NCBI RefSeq assembly: GCF_000379025.1
Contig: NZ_KB900617.1
Location: 1,162,024-1,226,023 of the forward strand
DNA from: Orenia marismortui DSM 5156
Lineage (GTDB): Bacteria > Bacillota > Halanaerobiia > Halobacteroidales > Halobacteroidaceae
Length of the DNA stretch: 64,000 nt
Reading direction: 5' to 3'
Both the position numbers and the translations under genes were made by a program. A model generated the notes under the pieces. The model did not search any database and was not told the DNA's origin. It worked only from the letters and a program-made list of their open reading frames with translations. Shown here one piece after another: positions 1-9,680 of the stretch. The stretch's first letter is position 1; each line of letters opens with the position of its first letter.

Positions 1-789
1 TTGTTCACTAAACCATTTATCAAACTCTACCCCAAAACTTTTTAAATCACTTTCAATATTGTTTAATAACTTCTGATAAGCATATTCTCTAAAGAAATCA
101 TAATTACCACTTTTAGCATCTTGCAGATGATTATTATTTTCTTCATCTATTATTTCTTGAGCAATATCTTTTATATAAACACCTTGATATGATTCTTCAG
201 GAATCTCAACCTCTTCACCTAATAACTGTTGATATCTAATAGCAACAGATTTACCTAAAAGATTCATCTGATTACCAGCATCATTAATATAATATTCTTT
301 ACCTACAACAAATCCTGCACTAGATAAGATGTTTGATAATACATCGCCCACAACAGCACCACGACTATGCCCTACATGTAAAGGACCTGTTGGATTAGCA
401 CTTACAAATTCAACTTGAACTTTTTTACTTGCTCCAACATTAACTTCGCCATAACTTTCTCCTTGTTCTTCAATCTCCGCTAAAACATCATATAACCATT
501 TATTACTTAAGAAAAAGTTAATAAATCCTGGTCCAGCTACCTCAACTTTATCAATCAAATCTACCCCTGATAAATTTTCTTTAATTATCTCCGCAATTTG
601 ACGAGGAGCCATTTTAGCTTGTCCTGCTAAAACCATTGCAATATTTGTGGCATAATCCCCATGGGACTCATCACGTGGTACTTCTAATTTGATATCTGGC
701 AACTCTTCTATATCTAGCTCATTTGAAATATTTATCGCATTTTCTATTGCTGCTAGCAATTCATCTTCTAACTTTTGTACCAGCGCCAT
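1..789 (-). CDS. argS: Arginyl-tRNA synthetase, N-terminal part (runs off the window)
   Basis: Class I aminoacyl-tRNA synthetase that charges tRNA-Arg with arginine in the cytoplasm. The 263 visible codons cover the N-terminal Add-1/tRNA-binding domain (roughly residues 1-110) and the start of the Rossmann catalytic domain, with the class I HIGH signature present as TGPLHVGHSRG near residue 130. The KMSKS loop and the C-terminal anticodon-binding domain lie outside the window. ATG at 787-789 follows AAGGAGGAATAAG. The start lies one base after the stop codon of the DUF1934 gene and its ribosome binding site is inside that gene, so the two are transcribed and probably translated together; the same pair (ywiB-argS) exists in Bacillus. 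Confidence 0.97.
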   Translation of the reverse strand, partial: MALVQKLEDELLAAIENAINISNELDIEELPDIKLEVPRDESHGDYATNIAMVLAGQAKMAPRQIAEIIKENLSGVDLIDKVEVAGPGFINFFLSNKWLYDVLAEIEEQGESYGEVNVGASKKVQVEFVSANPTGPLHVGHSRGAVVGDVLSNILSSAGFVVGKEYYINDAGNQMNLLGKSVAIRYQQLLGEEVEIPEESYQGVYIKDIAQEIIDEENNNHLQDAKSGNYDFFREYAYQKLLNNIESDLKSFGVEFDKWFSEQ

Positions 790-790
790 C

Positions 791-1207
791 TTATTCCTCC
801 TTATAAAAAATATTTAATTCATTACTACTTATTATTTTCAAATCATTATACAACTGATAAGATAAGCTAATCTTCCCTTGAGAAGAACCTAGATCAAACT
901 TTAAATTTTGAACTTCAACTTCAAAATTTAAAGTTCCATAAGGGGTATGATAATCAAACTCCCTTTTTTCATCTAATACAAATTCTTGTATCATTCTTAA
1001 TTTTCCTTGTCTGATTAAAGTTAACCTATCTGGCTTTATCTTAAGAGTAGTTTTTACTCCTTTTACTCCTTCTAACTCTTCCTTATATTTTAAATAATAT
1101 GTATTATTTTTATTATATAAACTACCTTTAGTTTTAAAAGAAATTTTATTACTTTGATTGCCATCATCTTGAATACTATTTATTCTAAGCTTTACCTCTT
1201 TTGGCAA
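791..1207 (-). CDS. DUF1934 (YwiB family) beta-barrel protein
   Basis: Soluble protein of 138 residues with alternating hydrophobic/polar strands (for example LNFEVEVQNLKFDLGSSQG near residues 93-111) typical of DUF1934, a small calycin-like beta-barrel family. No molecular function is established for the family. It is placed immediately ahead of argS with one base between stop and start, an arrangement conserved in Firmicutes, which is the strongest support for the call. No signal peptide or membrane segment is visible. Confidence 0.8.
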   Translation of the reverse strand: MPKEVKLRINSIQDDGNQSNKISFKTKGSLYNKNNTYYLKYKEELEGVKGVKTTLKIKPDRLTLIRQGKLRMIQEFVLDEKREFDYHTPYGTLNFEVEVQNLKFDLGSSQGKISLSYQLYNDLKIISSNELNIFYKEE

Positions 1208-1301
1208 AGTACCAACCTCTTTCTAAATTTGATAACTAATTAATAACGTATTATGATACAACAATAATTTATTATACATTCTAAGTTTAATTTTTTCAAG
1301 A

Positions 1302-1709
1302 CTATAATCTAAATCCTTTTGCATATCTTTTGGCACTTTCTTTATCTTTCAATTCTCTAAAATCCTTAACTATACAACCCTGCGATTCCAACTTACCCAT
1401 TAAAATTTTTAAAGCTTTAGACCTTCCAAAAAAACGTTCCTGCACAAAAGCAATTACCTCTTGGCCAACAGCCCTTTTTGTATTCTGCAAAAATATATCT
1501 ACCTTTGGATCTAAATTACCACCAAACAAGCCCAAATTCGGACTACCTACAAGAACTAAATCATACTTAGAAAAATAAACTGCGGGAGAATTTGTAGGAA
1601 TCGTCTCTAAATCTACCATAATATCATTGAATTCAAAACCTAATTTCAAACCTTCAGCAATTTCTTTTAATTTATTATCCTTTGAATAAGCAATTAGAAC
1701 CCTCTTCAT
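1302..1709 (-). CDS. Flavodoxin-fold protein
   Basis: A 135-residue protein that begins MKRVLIAYSKDNKLKEIAEG, the first strand and phosphate-loop region of the flavodoxin fold, followed by a second core strand YDLVLVGSPNLGLFGG near residues 49-64. It should bind FMN, although the T/S-rich phosphate loop of true flavodoxins is only partly kept (YSKDNK), so FMN binding is not certain. It may act as a small electron carrier or flavodoxin-like domain protein. It stands alone between the DUF1934 gene and the DUF441 gene with short gaps; no partner oxidoreductase is seen nearby. Confidence 0.6.
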   Translation of the reverse strand: MKRVLIAYSKDNKLKEIAEGLKLGFEFNDIMVDLETIPTNSPAVYFSKYDLVLVGSPNLGLFGGNLDPKVDIFLQNTKRAVGQEVIAFVQERFFGRSKALKILMGKLESQGCIVKDFRELKDKESAKRYAKGFRL

Positions 1710-1769
1710 TATCTTACCTCCAATTAAACTTTACTATCTCTATCTTTCTTTAAACAATAAGATCTTCCT

Positions 1770-2222
1770 TTATCTAAACAAGGAAATTAATTTATATATA
1801 ACCGCTGTAATTCCACTTGCAATCAATGGACCACTAGGTACCCCCTTAAAGAAAGCAACACCTATAATTACTCCAATTACAAGGTTAATAGTCACAGTAG
1901 GTGTATTTTCCATCAACATTAAACCCTCTCTAGTAAATTGGGTAACTGCTATCCCCATTATTAGACCTAAGATAGCGATTGGATTCATCAAATTTTCTGT
2001 CATTCCTTCAAGCTTTAAATCTCCAGTTGCTAAGGGGGTTAAAACTCCTAACATAATTAGAATAATTCCAATTTTAACACTATAATTATCAATTATATTT
2101 AAAAATCCTTCCGCTTTCAATAATCTAACTAACAATAAAACCGCTCCAGAAATAATCAAAGAATTATTTCTAACTATTAATCCTAGGATCGTTATTATAA
2201 TTAATACTATATTAATTTGCAT
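1770..2222 (-). CDS. DUF441 (YeaL family) integral membrane protein
   Basis: A 150-residue, very hydrophobic protein with about four to five membrane segments (roughly residues 4-22, 25-38, 48-66, 80-95 and 107-125). The glycine-rich motif NPIAILGLIMGIAVTQFTREG and the ending GPLIASGITAVIYKL fit the DUF441/YeaL family, whose function is unknown. No catalytic or ligand residues can be pointed out. It is separated from glnA upstream by the glnA terminator, so it is probably transcribed on its own or with the flavodoxin-like gene. Confidence 0.75.
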   Translation of the reverse strand: MQINIVLIIITILGLIVRNNSLIISGAVLLLVRLLKAEGFLNIIDNYSVKIGIILIMLGVLTPLATGDLKLEGMTENLMNPIAILGLIMGIAVTQFTREGLMLMENTPTVTINLVIGVIIGVAFFKGVPSGPLIASGITAVIYKLISLFR

Positions 2223-2351
2223 TACTTATACACCTCTTCTTATAAATTTTATTACGAAGCTTATTATAACAATTATTTAATTATAATTTAAGTGGAAATT
2301 TAAAATATATTACTTAATTTAATTTTAAGACTTGATTTTATAAAAATAAAA

Positions 2352-2377
2352 AAGCAGACTGCATAAGCAATCTGCTT
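2352..2377 (-). terminator. Intrinsic terminator of glnA
   Basis: Stem AGCAGATTGC / GCAGTCTGCT on the minus strand with loop TTAT, followed by a T-rich tail, 13 bases after the glnA stop codon. Confidence 0.9.
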
Positions 2378-2389
2378 TATAATATTTAA

Positions 2390-3721
2390 TTAAAATACAT
2401 TTAAGTATTGATCTAATTCCCATTGATGAACTTGAGTTCTATATACATCCCACTCAATCATCTTAGCCTCTACAAAATGTTCTACAACATGCTCACCTAG
2501 AGCATCTTTTACTAAATCATCTGCTAATAGCTCTTGTACAGCATCGAAAAGATTACCTGGTAAATTATCAATACCTGCTGCATCTCTTTCAGCTTTAGTC
2601 ATCTCAAAAATATCTTCTAAAATCTCTTTAGGTGGTTCAATTTTGTTCTTAATTCCATCTAAACCAGCCTTCAACATTACAGCAGTAGCTAGGTATGGGT
2701 TAGCAGCTGGATCAGGATTTCTCATCTCAACTCTAGTTCCCGCACCACGTGCAGCTGGGATTCTTACTAACGCACTACGATTAGAAGCAGACCAAGCTAA
2801 ATAAACAGGTGCTTCATATCCTGGTACTAATCTCTTATAAGAGTTAACAGTTGGATTAGTAATAGCTGCAATAGCCTTAGCATGCTTTAATAATCCACCT
2901 ATATAGTAATATGCCTCTTGACTTAGACCTAATTTATCATTTTCATCATAAAATGCATTCTTTCCATCTTTAAATAATGATTGATTCATATGCATTCCAG
3001 AACCATTCTCTCCAAAAATAGGTTTTGGCATAAAAGTAGCATGTAAGTCATGCTTATTAGCAATAGCCTTAACTACAAATTTAAAAGTAGCGATATTATC
3101 AGCCGTTCTTAAAGCATCCTCATATTTAAAATCAACCTCATGCTGTCCTGGAGCAACTTCATGGTGAGAAGCTTCCATTTCAAAGCCCATTTGTTCTAAT
3201 GCTAAAACAATATCACGTCTAGTATCTTCACCTTTGTCGATAGGTCCTAAATCAAAGTATCCACCTTGGTCATGAGTTATAGTAGTTGCATTTCCCTCTT
3301 CATCTCTTTCAAATAAGAAGAATTCTGGTTCAGGACCAACATACATTTGATAACCCATCTCTTCAGCCTCTTTTAAAGCTTTTCTTAATACGTTTCTTGG
3401 TCCACCTTCAAAAGGAGTTCCATCAGGCATATATACATCACAGATCAATCTAGCTACTGCACCATCTTTTGGTCTCCATGGGAATACGGTAAAAGTATCA
3501 TAGTCTGGCTTTAAATACATATCTGATTCATTAATTCTAGTAAAACCATCGATTGATGAACCATCAAACATAATTTTACCATCTAATGCATCCTCTAATT
3601 GATTAACTGTGATTGCAACATTTTTAATTACCCCTAAAATATCAGTAAATTGCAATCTAATAAACTTAACTTCTAACTCCTCGGCTTTTCTTAATACATC
3701 TTCTCTCGTTAAATTACTCAC
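2390..3721 (-). CDS. glnA: Glutamine synthetase type I (GSI-alpha)
   Basis: Makes glutamine from glutamate, ammonia and ATP; the enzyme is a dodecamer in the cytoplasm. The 443-residue length is that of the Firmicute GSI-alpha class. The N-terminal beta-grasp domain carries the [10 protein letters not shown] loop (around residue 50), and the catalytic domain carries [13 protein letters not shown] (ammonia/metal site), [19 protein letters not shown] and [15 protein letters not shown]-alpha enzymes are controlled by feedback inhibition and GlnR rather than by adenylylation. The gene is monocistronic: it has its own sigma-A promoter at 3758-3786 and its own terminator. A GlnR-like regulator is encoded in the same window at 61471. 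Confidence 0.98.
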   Translation of the reverse strand: MSNLTREDVLRKAEELEVKFIRLQFTDILGVIKNVAITVNQLEDALDGKIMFDGSSIDGFTRINESDMYLKPDYDTFTVFPWRPKDGAVARLICDVYMPDGTPFEGGPRNVLRKALKEAEEMGYQMYVGPEPEFFLFERDEEGNATTITHDQGGYFDLGPIDKGEDTRRDIVLALEQMGFEMEASHHEVAPGQHEVDFKYEDALRTADNIATFKFVVKAIANKHDLHATFMPKPIFGENGSGMHMNQSLFKDGKNAFYDENDKLGLSQEAYYYIGGLLKHAKAIAAITNPTVNSYKRLVPGYEAPVYLAWSASNRSALVRIPAARGAGTRVEMRNPDPAANPYLATAVMLKAGLDGIKNKIEPPKEILEDIFEMTKAERDAAGIDNLPGNLFDAVQELLADDLVKDALGEHVVEHFVEAKMIEWDVYRTQVHQWELDQYLNVF

Positions 3722-3757
3722 TCTACTTCCTCCTTGAATTCGCTTTTATTTGCTTAT

Positions 3758-3786
3758 ATATTAACAGGAAAAATAAATTGTGTCAA
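3758..3786 (-). promoter_or_regulatory. Sigma-A promoter of glnA
   Basis: Minus-strand TTGACA (3781-3786), a 17-base spacer and TAATAT (3758-3763), about 37 bases before the glnA start. Consensus -35 and optimal spacing make this a strong call. The flanking 3787-4090 is very AT-rich and shows no gene; it should also hold the promoter of the divergent permease, which I could not place. Confidence 0.8.
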
Positions 3787-4090
3787 GTTCATGTTAACTT
3801 TTTTATGAATATTTTTTTATCAAATAGTTATTTAACTCTAATATTTTAGTTTTTTTGAGTTTAAATAATAAATATTTACTTTAATATAATTAACCAAATT
3901 ATTAAATAATATGTTTATCAAAGAATTTATTCACCTTTATTATATACTATAATTGTTAATTATTAAATAAAAAAATAAAATTTATCAGTTTTGAATATAC
4001 TATAATTTTATAAAATAGATCATTATAATAATTAAAGTCTTTTTAAACATACTAACAATAGAAAAATACAATTTTAAAAGAGGTGTAAAT

Positions 4091-5581
4091 ATGTCTAAAA
4101 AAAATAGCGGTTTATCAATATGGCATCTTACAATGCTATCTCTTGGAACTGTAGTAGGCGGATCATTCTTTTTAGGATCTGCTATAGCTATACGAACTGC
4201 TGGACCTGGAGTACTTATATCCTACCTTTTAGCTGGGATACTAGTCCATATAATATTAACAGCACTTTCTGAAATGACTGTAGCAGAACAAGCCCCCGGT
4301 TCTTTTAGGACCTATGCTGAAGAAATGTTTGGACCCCTAGTTGGATTTGTTGTAGGTTGGGTTTATTGGACAGGAATAATTCTTGCTATGTCTAGTGAAG
4401 CTACAGCCGCATCTCTTCTTCTCAGAAATTGGTTCCCTGGAATTTCATTACCTTTTACAGCTATAATAATTATTGCTGGGGTAACAGCATTAAATTTATT
4501 AGGAGCAAAACTATTAACCACTTTAGAAAGCGGACTAGCTTTGATAAAGCTAACTGCTATAGCAGCCTTTATATTAGGAGCAATAGCACTTATAGTTGGT
4601 ATAACAGGAAGACCTATTGGAATAGGAGCTATAGGCAAAGAACCTTTTCTTCCTGAAGGAATAAGTGGTATTGCCGGTAGTATGTTAATTGTTATGTTCA
4701 CTTATGCAGGTTTTGAGGTGATTGGCTTAGCTGCTTCTGAGGCTAAAGACCCACAAAAGACTATACCTAAAGCAATCAACTTCACAGTCTTAGGCCTTGT
4801 AATACTTTATTCTCTTGCAATTACAGTACTACTCCCACTCATACCTACAAAAGGACTAACAGAAGAAGTTAGCCCTTTTGTAGCAGCTTTAACAGCATCT
4901 GGGGTCGGATGGGCAGCAAGAGCTATGAATATAATATTAATCATTGCAATTTTATCAACAATGTTAGCAGCTATGTTTGGACTAGGACGGATGATAAGTT
5001 CTTTAGCAGAAAATGGTTATGCTCCAGCATGGATAAAAGAAGATAGCGATATACCAAAAAGAGGAATTCTATTTTCTGGCATTGCCATGATTACAGGAGT
5101 TGGTCTAGCTTATTTATTGCCGAGCGAAATCTATGTCTTTTTAATTAGTTCTGGTGGGTTTTCTTTATTATTTGCCTATGTTATTATTATGGCTACCCAC
5201 TATAAATTCAGAAAGAATAAAGGTTGCCCTCCCCAAGGAAATTGTCAACTATCAGGATATCCTTATACATCCTTGTTCGGACTTATATTTTTATTAGCGA
5301 TAATAGCAAGTATGCCTATAATTCCAGGACAAGGTTCAGGGCTTTTTGCTGGTTTATTATTAGTAGGATTTTATACCTTAGCTTATATTGTACTTAGGTC
5401 ATATTCATTAGTAAAATCTAATGATGGTATTTCTCTGAAAAAAATATTGGATCTTAATAAAGCAGAAAAAGAAATAAATAATCCTCAAAGGTTGAAATCT
5501 TTAAAGCTCCAAAGTCAATTTGAAACAGCAGAAGAATTATCAAAGCAAAAAGAAAATAAAACAGATAATAATCAAAAATAA
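4091..5581 (+). CDS. APC-superfamily amino acid permease
   Basis: A 496-residue cation/proton-coupled amino acid transporter with about twelve membrane segments. The first segment carries the glycine-rich substrate-backbone motif SLGTVVGGSFFLGSAIAIR, typical of the APC family, and the loop after segment six reads EAKDPQKTIPKAI, another family hallmark. Residues from about 445 onward are a charged, Lys/Glu-rich cytoplasmic tail. The substrate cannot be told from sequence; nearest family types are YhdG/CAT-like permeases. ATG follows AAAGAGGTGTAAAT. It is one of few plus-strand genes and is divergent from glnA, which would fit a nitrogen or amino acid role, but that link is inference. Confidence 0.85.
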   Translation: MSKKNSGLSIWHLTMLSLGTVVGGSFFLGSAIAIRTAGPGVLISYLLAGILVHIILTALSEMTVAEQAPGSFRTYAEEMFGPLVGFVVGWVYWTGIILAMSSEATAASLLLRNWFPGISLPFTAIIIIAGVTALNLLGAKLLTTLESGLALIKLTAIAAFILGAIALIVGITGRPIGIGAIGKEPFLPEGISGIAGSMLIVMFTYAGFEVIGLAASEAKDPQKTIPKAINFTVLGLVILYSLAITVLLPLIPTKGLTEEVSPFVAALTASGVGWAARAMNIILIIAILSTMLAAMFGLGRMISSLAENGYAPAWIKEDSDIPKRGILFSGIAMITGVGLAYLLPSEIYVFLISSGGFSLLFAYVIIMATHYKFRKNKGCPPQGNCQLSGYPYTSLFGLIFLLAIIASMPIIPGQGSGLFAGLLLVGFYTLAYIVLRSYSLVKSNDGISLKKILDLNKAEKEINNPQRLKSLKLQSQFETAEELSKQKENKTDNNQK

Positions 5582-5670
5582 CCTTAATATAAAGAACAAC
5601 TAAAAAAATCTACTAAACTTAAATCAAACTATTTAAACTACCAGAACAGGGAAAACACGAAAAGGATTTA

Positions 5671-5808
5671 CTGTTGGGAGCCATTAAAAATACAGACAAT
5701 TCAGCAAATGATATTAGACATATGTCTGAGGAAATAAGCAATTCATCACAAGAATTAGCTGATATGGCACAAGAAATAAAGATTTTAGTTGATAAATTTA
5801 AGGTATAA
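5671..5808 (+). pseudogene. 3' remnant of a methyl-accepting chemotaxis protein gene
   Basis: Reading 5671-5808 in the plus frame gives an ending such as ISNSSQELADMAQEIKILVD followed by KFKV and a TAA stop. This is the C-terminal tip of the MCP signalling helix: heptads of the type SSxxLAxMAxxIxxLVxxFKV. No start codon, ligand domain, HAMP domain or signalling hairpin tip remains upstream; the frame is closed by a stop at 5620. It is read here as the leftover of a deleted chemoreceptor gene that kept its own terminator. Confidence 0.7.
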
Positions 5809-5838
5809 AAAAGCCGGGGATTCTTCCCCGGCTTTTTT
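5807..5838. terminator. Bidirectional intrinsic terminator
   Basis: Perfect 14-bp stem AAAAAAGCCGGGGA / TCCCCGGCTTTTTT with loop TTCT. It serves the chemoreceptor remnant on the plus strand and fxsA on the minus strand. Confidence 0.9.
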
Positions 5839-5845
5839 ATCTATA

Positions 5846-6349
5846 TTAATCATCTATTTCTTCATAATCTACATCAATTGAATCTGACAGATTTCCCCAC
5901 TCATCTTCATCACTATAATTATTAGTTCCTGAATAATTATCCCTTTCCTTCTTACTATAAACTGAACTCTGATGATAATGTATATGGTTTTTAAATTTAT
6001 TTTTTACTAAGCCTCTAACGATTCTACGACTCAAAGGAATTATTAATAAAAAACCACTTATATCTGTTAATAATCCTGGAGTCAACAACATAACTCCTCC
6101 AATCAAGATTAACAAACCCTCTATTAGACTATCAGCCGGCAATTTACCACTATCTAAAGACTTTCTAATCTTACTTACTACTAAAAACCCCTGCTCTCTA
6201 GCTAGTGATACACCAATAACTCCAGTTACAGCTACTAAGAAAAGAGTAGGCAATAACCCCATATAACTTCCTATTCTAATTAATAATGACAACTCAATCA
6301 TTGGAATTAAGGTAAATAATAATAATAACCTCAAAAACATCAACTTCAC
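5846..6349 (-). CDS. fxsA: FxsA family cytoplasmic membrane protein
   Basis: A 167-residue protein with three to four membrane segments in its first 125 residues and a hydrophilic tail rich in Asp, Glu, Ser and Tyr. Family hallmarks are MIELSLLIRIG near the start, ARE(Q)G after the second segment, and GVMLLTPGLLTDISGFLLIIP. E. coli FxsA (suppressor of F exclusion of phage T7) is the founding member; the function in Firmicutes is not known. It lies alone downstream of rpoN with a 190-base gap that shows no other gene. Confidence 0.88.
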   Translation of the reverse strand: MKLMFLRLLLLFTLIPMIELSLLIRIGSYMGLLPTLFLVAVTGVIGVSLAREQGFLVVSKIRKSLDSGKLPADSLIEGLLILIGGVMLLTPGLLTDISGFLLIIPLSRRIVRGLVKNKFKNHIHYHQSSVYSKKERDNYSGTNNYSDEDEWGNLSDSIDVDYEEIDD

Positions 6350-6539
6350 CTTCTTTGTTGTTTATAACTCTAATTATAACTAGTATAAATGTAAAATGCA
6401 ATTTAGATTAATTACAAAAAGAGTATAGGGTATTTTATCACCATCACTCAACAATGAAATTTTTAACAATATCTAAAAAACATAGTTACTAGCTATTAAA
6501 ATTAAGACAAATACTTAGAGTCTTAGAAAAGTTCATACC

Positions 6540-7862
6540 TTAATATGCATACCTTTTTCTCTGCCTAGAAGATGGAATACTCAACTCTTTTCTATAATTA
6601 GCAATAGTTCTTCTCGAAATATCTATATTCATTGCTTTTAATTTATCGACTATTTTTTGATCACTTAAAGGTTTAGATTTGTCTTCCTCTTCAATAATAG
6701 TCTTTAACTTCTGTTTTACACTTACTGCAGAAGTAAAACCACTTTTAGTTTTGATACTTTCACTAAAGAAAAATTTCATCTCAAATAATCCATGAGGGGT
6801 TTGGATATACTTATCACTTGTAGCTCTACTTACTGTTGATTCATGCATATCAATAGCATCTGCAACTTCTTGCATTGTCATTGGCTTCAAATATTCTAGT
6901 CCACCAACCAAAAAATCTCTTTGAAGATCGATAATTGCTTGGACTATATTATAAATAGTTCTTCTGCGCTGTTCAATACTCTTAATTAACCATAAGGCAG
7001 AGTTTAATTTCTCATTAACATAATCCTGTAACTCTACTTCTGATTTACCCTGTTCTAAGATCTTTTTATAATATCTATTAATTCTTAAAGTCGGAAAACT
7101 TCTTTCATCCATTATAATAATATAATCTCCCTTAACCCTTTTTAATATCACATCAGGTTCTAAGTAAGAATTATTATATAAATCGTTGAATCCCTCAACT
7201 GGAATAGGTGTTAAACTTTTAATTAAATCAATCAACTTCTGGGCATGATCTAGTTCAAGATTAAGCTTCTTAGCAATTATAGAAACTTGATTTTTACTCA
7301 ATTCAGATAAATAATCACAGATTATCTTTTTGGCTAAATTAATATCTTGAATATCTATTTCTGCTGTTAAATTATCTAACTGTAATACTAGAGATTCCTC
7401 AATATTATTTGCAGCTATCCCTAATGGCTGAAATTTTTTTATTTTACTTAGTATAACTTCTATTTCCTTATCACTTACTTTTAATTCTTCCTTCACTTTT
7501 TCCTCATCAGTAAAAAAACCTGAATCATCTAAATTTCCTATTATATATTGGCCGATCTCTTCTTCCAACTTATTATCAGCAACTAAATATAATTGTTGGC
7601 ACAAATATTCATCTAAACTTGGCCTATCAGCAATAAAATTCTGATAATTAATACCTTCTTGACTATAAGATTCTCCACTATAATTGGCTGATGAGCTATA
7701 GATATCTTCAAATTCTAATAAAGGATTATTTATTATTTCTTCTTCTATATACTCTCTTAACTCTAGCGTAGAAAACTGTAATAGCTCTATAGCCTGTTGC
7801 AACTTAGGTGTCATAATCATCTTTTGCCCTTGCTTTAGATTAAATTCTTGTTTAAAATCCAT
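6540..7862 (-). CDS. rpoN: RNA polymerase sigma-54 factor
   Basis: Directs RNA polymerase to -24/-12 promoters that need an AAA+ activator. The 440 residues show the Gln/Leu-rich region I (LKQGQKMIMTPKLQQAIELL) that contacts activators, the acidic linker, the core-binding region (about residues 80-200), the HTH that reads -12 (TMQEVADAIDMHESTVSRAT near residue 340) and the C-terminal RpoN box DISRRTIANYRKELSIPSSR. It lies directly downstream of ptsH-ptsI but is separated from them by a terminator. A cognate activator is encoded at 10271 and a candidate target promoter precedes ptsH, so the local genes may form one circuit. Confidence 0.97.
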   Translation of the reverse strand: MDFKQEFNLKQGQKMIMTPKLQQAIELLQFSTLELREYIEEEIINNPLLEFEDIYSSSANYSGESYSQEGINYQNFIADRPSLDEYLCQQLYLVADNKLEEEIGQYIIGNLDDSGFFTDEEKVKEELKVSDKEIEVILSKIKKFQPLGIAANNIEESLVLQLDNLTAEIDIQDINLAKKIICDYLSELSKNQVSIIAKKLNLELDHAQKLIDLIKSLTPIPVEGFNDLYNNSYLEPDVILKRVKGDYIIIMDERSFPTLRINRYYKKILEQGKSEVELQDYVNEKLNSALWLIKSIEQRRRTIYNIVQAIIDLQRDFLVGGLEYLKPMTMQEVADAIDMHESTVSRATSDKYIQTPHGLFEMKFFFSESIKTKSGFTSAVSVKQKLKTIIEEEDKSKPLSDQKIVDKLKAMNIDISRRTIANYRKELSIPSSRQRKRYAY

Positions 7863-7911
7863 GACTACACCACCTTTGTATATATTCTATACTATAGTTT
7901 ACTATAAAAAA

Positions 7912-7939
7912 AACAACTACTCAAGATTGAGTAGTTGTT
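7912..7939 (-). terminator. Intrinsic terminator of ptsH-ptsI
   Basis: 12-bp stem AACAACTACTCA / TGAGTAGTTGTT with a 4-base loop and a run of seven T on the minus strand, just after the ptsI stop codon. Confidence 0.9.
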
Positions 7940-7954
7940 AATAATTAGAAATAT

Positions 7955-9664
7955 TTACTTAGGATTACTTAAATAATCTTCAACTTCTTTGGCCGTAGAG
8001 AAGGTCAATGCCTTTTCAGCAATCTCTTTTGCTTCTTCTAGAGTCATATTTCTAATATTATCTTTAACCTCTGGAATAGAGATACCACTCATACTAAACT
8101 CATCTAGGCCTATTCCTAATAAATAAGGCGTTAACCTCTTATCTCCTGCCATTTCACCACACATTCCTGCCCAATTACCTTCAGCATGAGCTGCTTCTAC
8201 AACACGTTTAATCAAACGTAATAAAGCAGGATGGAATGGTTGGTATAAATGAGATATATTTTCATTCATTCTATCTGTTGCTGTTGTATATTGAATTAGA
8301 TCATTTGTACCAATACTAAAGAAGTCCGTCTCTTTAGCTAGTATATCTGCAATCATAGCAGCTGCTGGAACTTCAATCATCATTCCAACTTCTAGATTTT
8401 CATCAAATTCAACATTTTCAGACCTTAAATCATCTTTAACCTCTTCTAAAATTTCATTAGCTGCTCTTAATTGTTCTAAAGCAGAGATCATTGGATACAT
8501 AATCTTAACTTGACCATAAGCACTAGCTCTTAAAATAGCTCTCAATTGAGTTTTAAAGATATCAACTTGATCTAAACAGATTCTAATTGCCCGATAACCA
8601 AGAAATGGATTCATCTCCTCGGGCAGATCTAAGTATGATAACTCTTTATCTCCACCTATATCTAAAGTTCTAATTACAACTGGTCCTTCCATCTTCTCTG
8701 CTACTTCTTTATAAGATTCAAACTGTTCTTCTTCAGTAGGTAAAGAATCACGATCCATATATAAGAACTCACTACGATATAACCCAATACCTTCTGCTCC
8801 ATTATCTAAAGCACCTTTAACATCTTTTGGAGTTCCGATATTAGCTACTAATTCTATTTGATGACCATCTTCTGTCTTCCCTGGTAATTCTTTAAGTTGA
8901 GCTAAACGTTTCTTTCTTTCTTGATATTCTTGAGCTTTAGTTTCATAAGTTTCTAGCTCTTCAGCAGATGGATTAATAATTATATTACCATCTACCCCAT
9001 CTACAATAATTTGCTTTCCATTTTCTACTTCATCTAAGATATCACTAACTCCAACTACAGCAGGTAATTCTAATGAACGAGCCATAATTGCAGTATGGGA
9101 AGTTCTACCACCAATTTTAGTAGCAAAACCTAAAACTTTATCTTTATCAACTTGAGCTGTATCAGAAGGTGTTAAATCCTCAGCAATCAAAACAACCTCT
9201 TCTTCTAATTCTGCTAAATCAACACTTTCTACTCCTAATAAATTCTTTAGGATTCTACCTCCTACATCACGAATATCACTAGCTCTTTCTTTCATATAAT
9301 CATTATCCATATTAGCAAACATAGTAGCAAATTGCTCTACCGTCTCATCTAATGCTACTTCTGCATTGACTTGTTCACTCTCAATCTTATTTTCAATCGC
9401 AGATATTAACTCTGGATCAGCTACTACCATTAAATGAGCTTGGAAAATTTCTGCTTTGTCACTTCCCATCTCTCTTTCAACCTTTTCTTTGATAGCTGTC
9501 AATTGTTCTTTAGAAACATCTAAAGCATCATGTAATCTATTTTTTTCACTATCTACATCATCAAACTTCTTTTTGTCATATTCAAGGTTTTCTTCTTCTA
9601 AAATTAAAATTTTACCAATAGCTATTCCTGGAGATGCTGCTACTCCTAGCATTTGTTTACTCAT
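7955..9664 (-). CDS. ptsI: PTS enzyme I, phosphoenolpyruvate-protein phosphotransferase
   Basis: First enzyme of the sugar phosphotransferase system: it takes phosphate from PEP onto a histidine and passes it to HPr, in the cytoplasm. The 569 residues contain the N-terminal HPr-binding domain, the phosphohistidine motif GGRTSHTAIMARS (near residue 190), and the PEP-binding barrel with TLDIGGDKELSYL, the MIEVPAA strand and the catalytic-loop motif GMCGEMAGD near residue 500. Length and motifs are normal. The start is 16 bases after the ptsH stop, so the two genes form an operon that ends at the terminator 7912-7939. No PTS permease is present in the window. Confidence 0.98.
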   Translation of the reverse strand: MSKQMLGVAASPGIAIGKILILEEENLEYDKKKFDDVDSEKNRLHDALDVSKEQLTAIKEKVEREMGSDKAEIFQAHLMVVADPELISAIENKIESEQVNAEVALDETVEQFATMFANMDNDYMKERASDIRDVGGRILKNLLGVESVDLAELEEEVVLIAEDLTPSDTAQVDKDKVLGFATKIGGRTSHTAIMARSLELPAVVGVSDILDEVENGKQIIVDGVDGNIIINPSAEELETYETKAQEYQERKKRLAQLKELPGKTEDGHQIELVANIGTPKDVKGALDNGAEGIGLYRSEFLYMDRDSLPTEEEQFESYKEVAEKMEGPVVIRTLDIGGDKELSYLDLPEEMNPFLGYRAIRICLDQVDIFKTQLRAILRASAYGQVKIMYPMISALEQLRAANEILEEVKDDLRSENVEFDENLEVGMMIEVPAAAMIADILAKETDFFSIGTNDLIQYTTATDRMNENISHLYQPFHPALLRLIKRVVEAAHAEGNWAGMCGEMAGDKRLTPYLLGIGLDEFSMSGISIPEVKDNIRNMTLEEAKEIAEKALTFSTAKEVEDYLSNPK

Positions 9665-9680
9665 TTATTATCACTCCTTT

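Noticed and set aside
3722-4090. Search for a GlnR box (TGTNA-N7-TNACA) in front of glnA
   Set aside because: Only one half site (TAACA next to the -35) fits; the other half has two mismatches in the fixed bases, so I do not call an operator.
4363-4701. Opposite-strand frame inside the amino acid permease gene
   Set aside because: A shadow of the permease; low-complexity Ile/Pro/Ala composition and no ribosome site. The same holds for similar frames under argS-side genes, ptsI, fhs, pgm, mazG, mfd and glmU.
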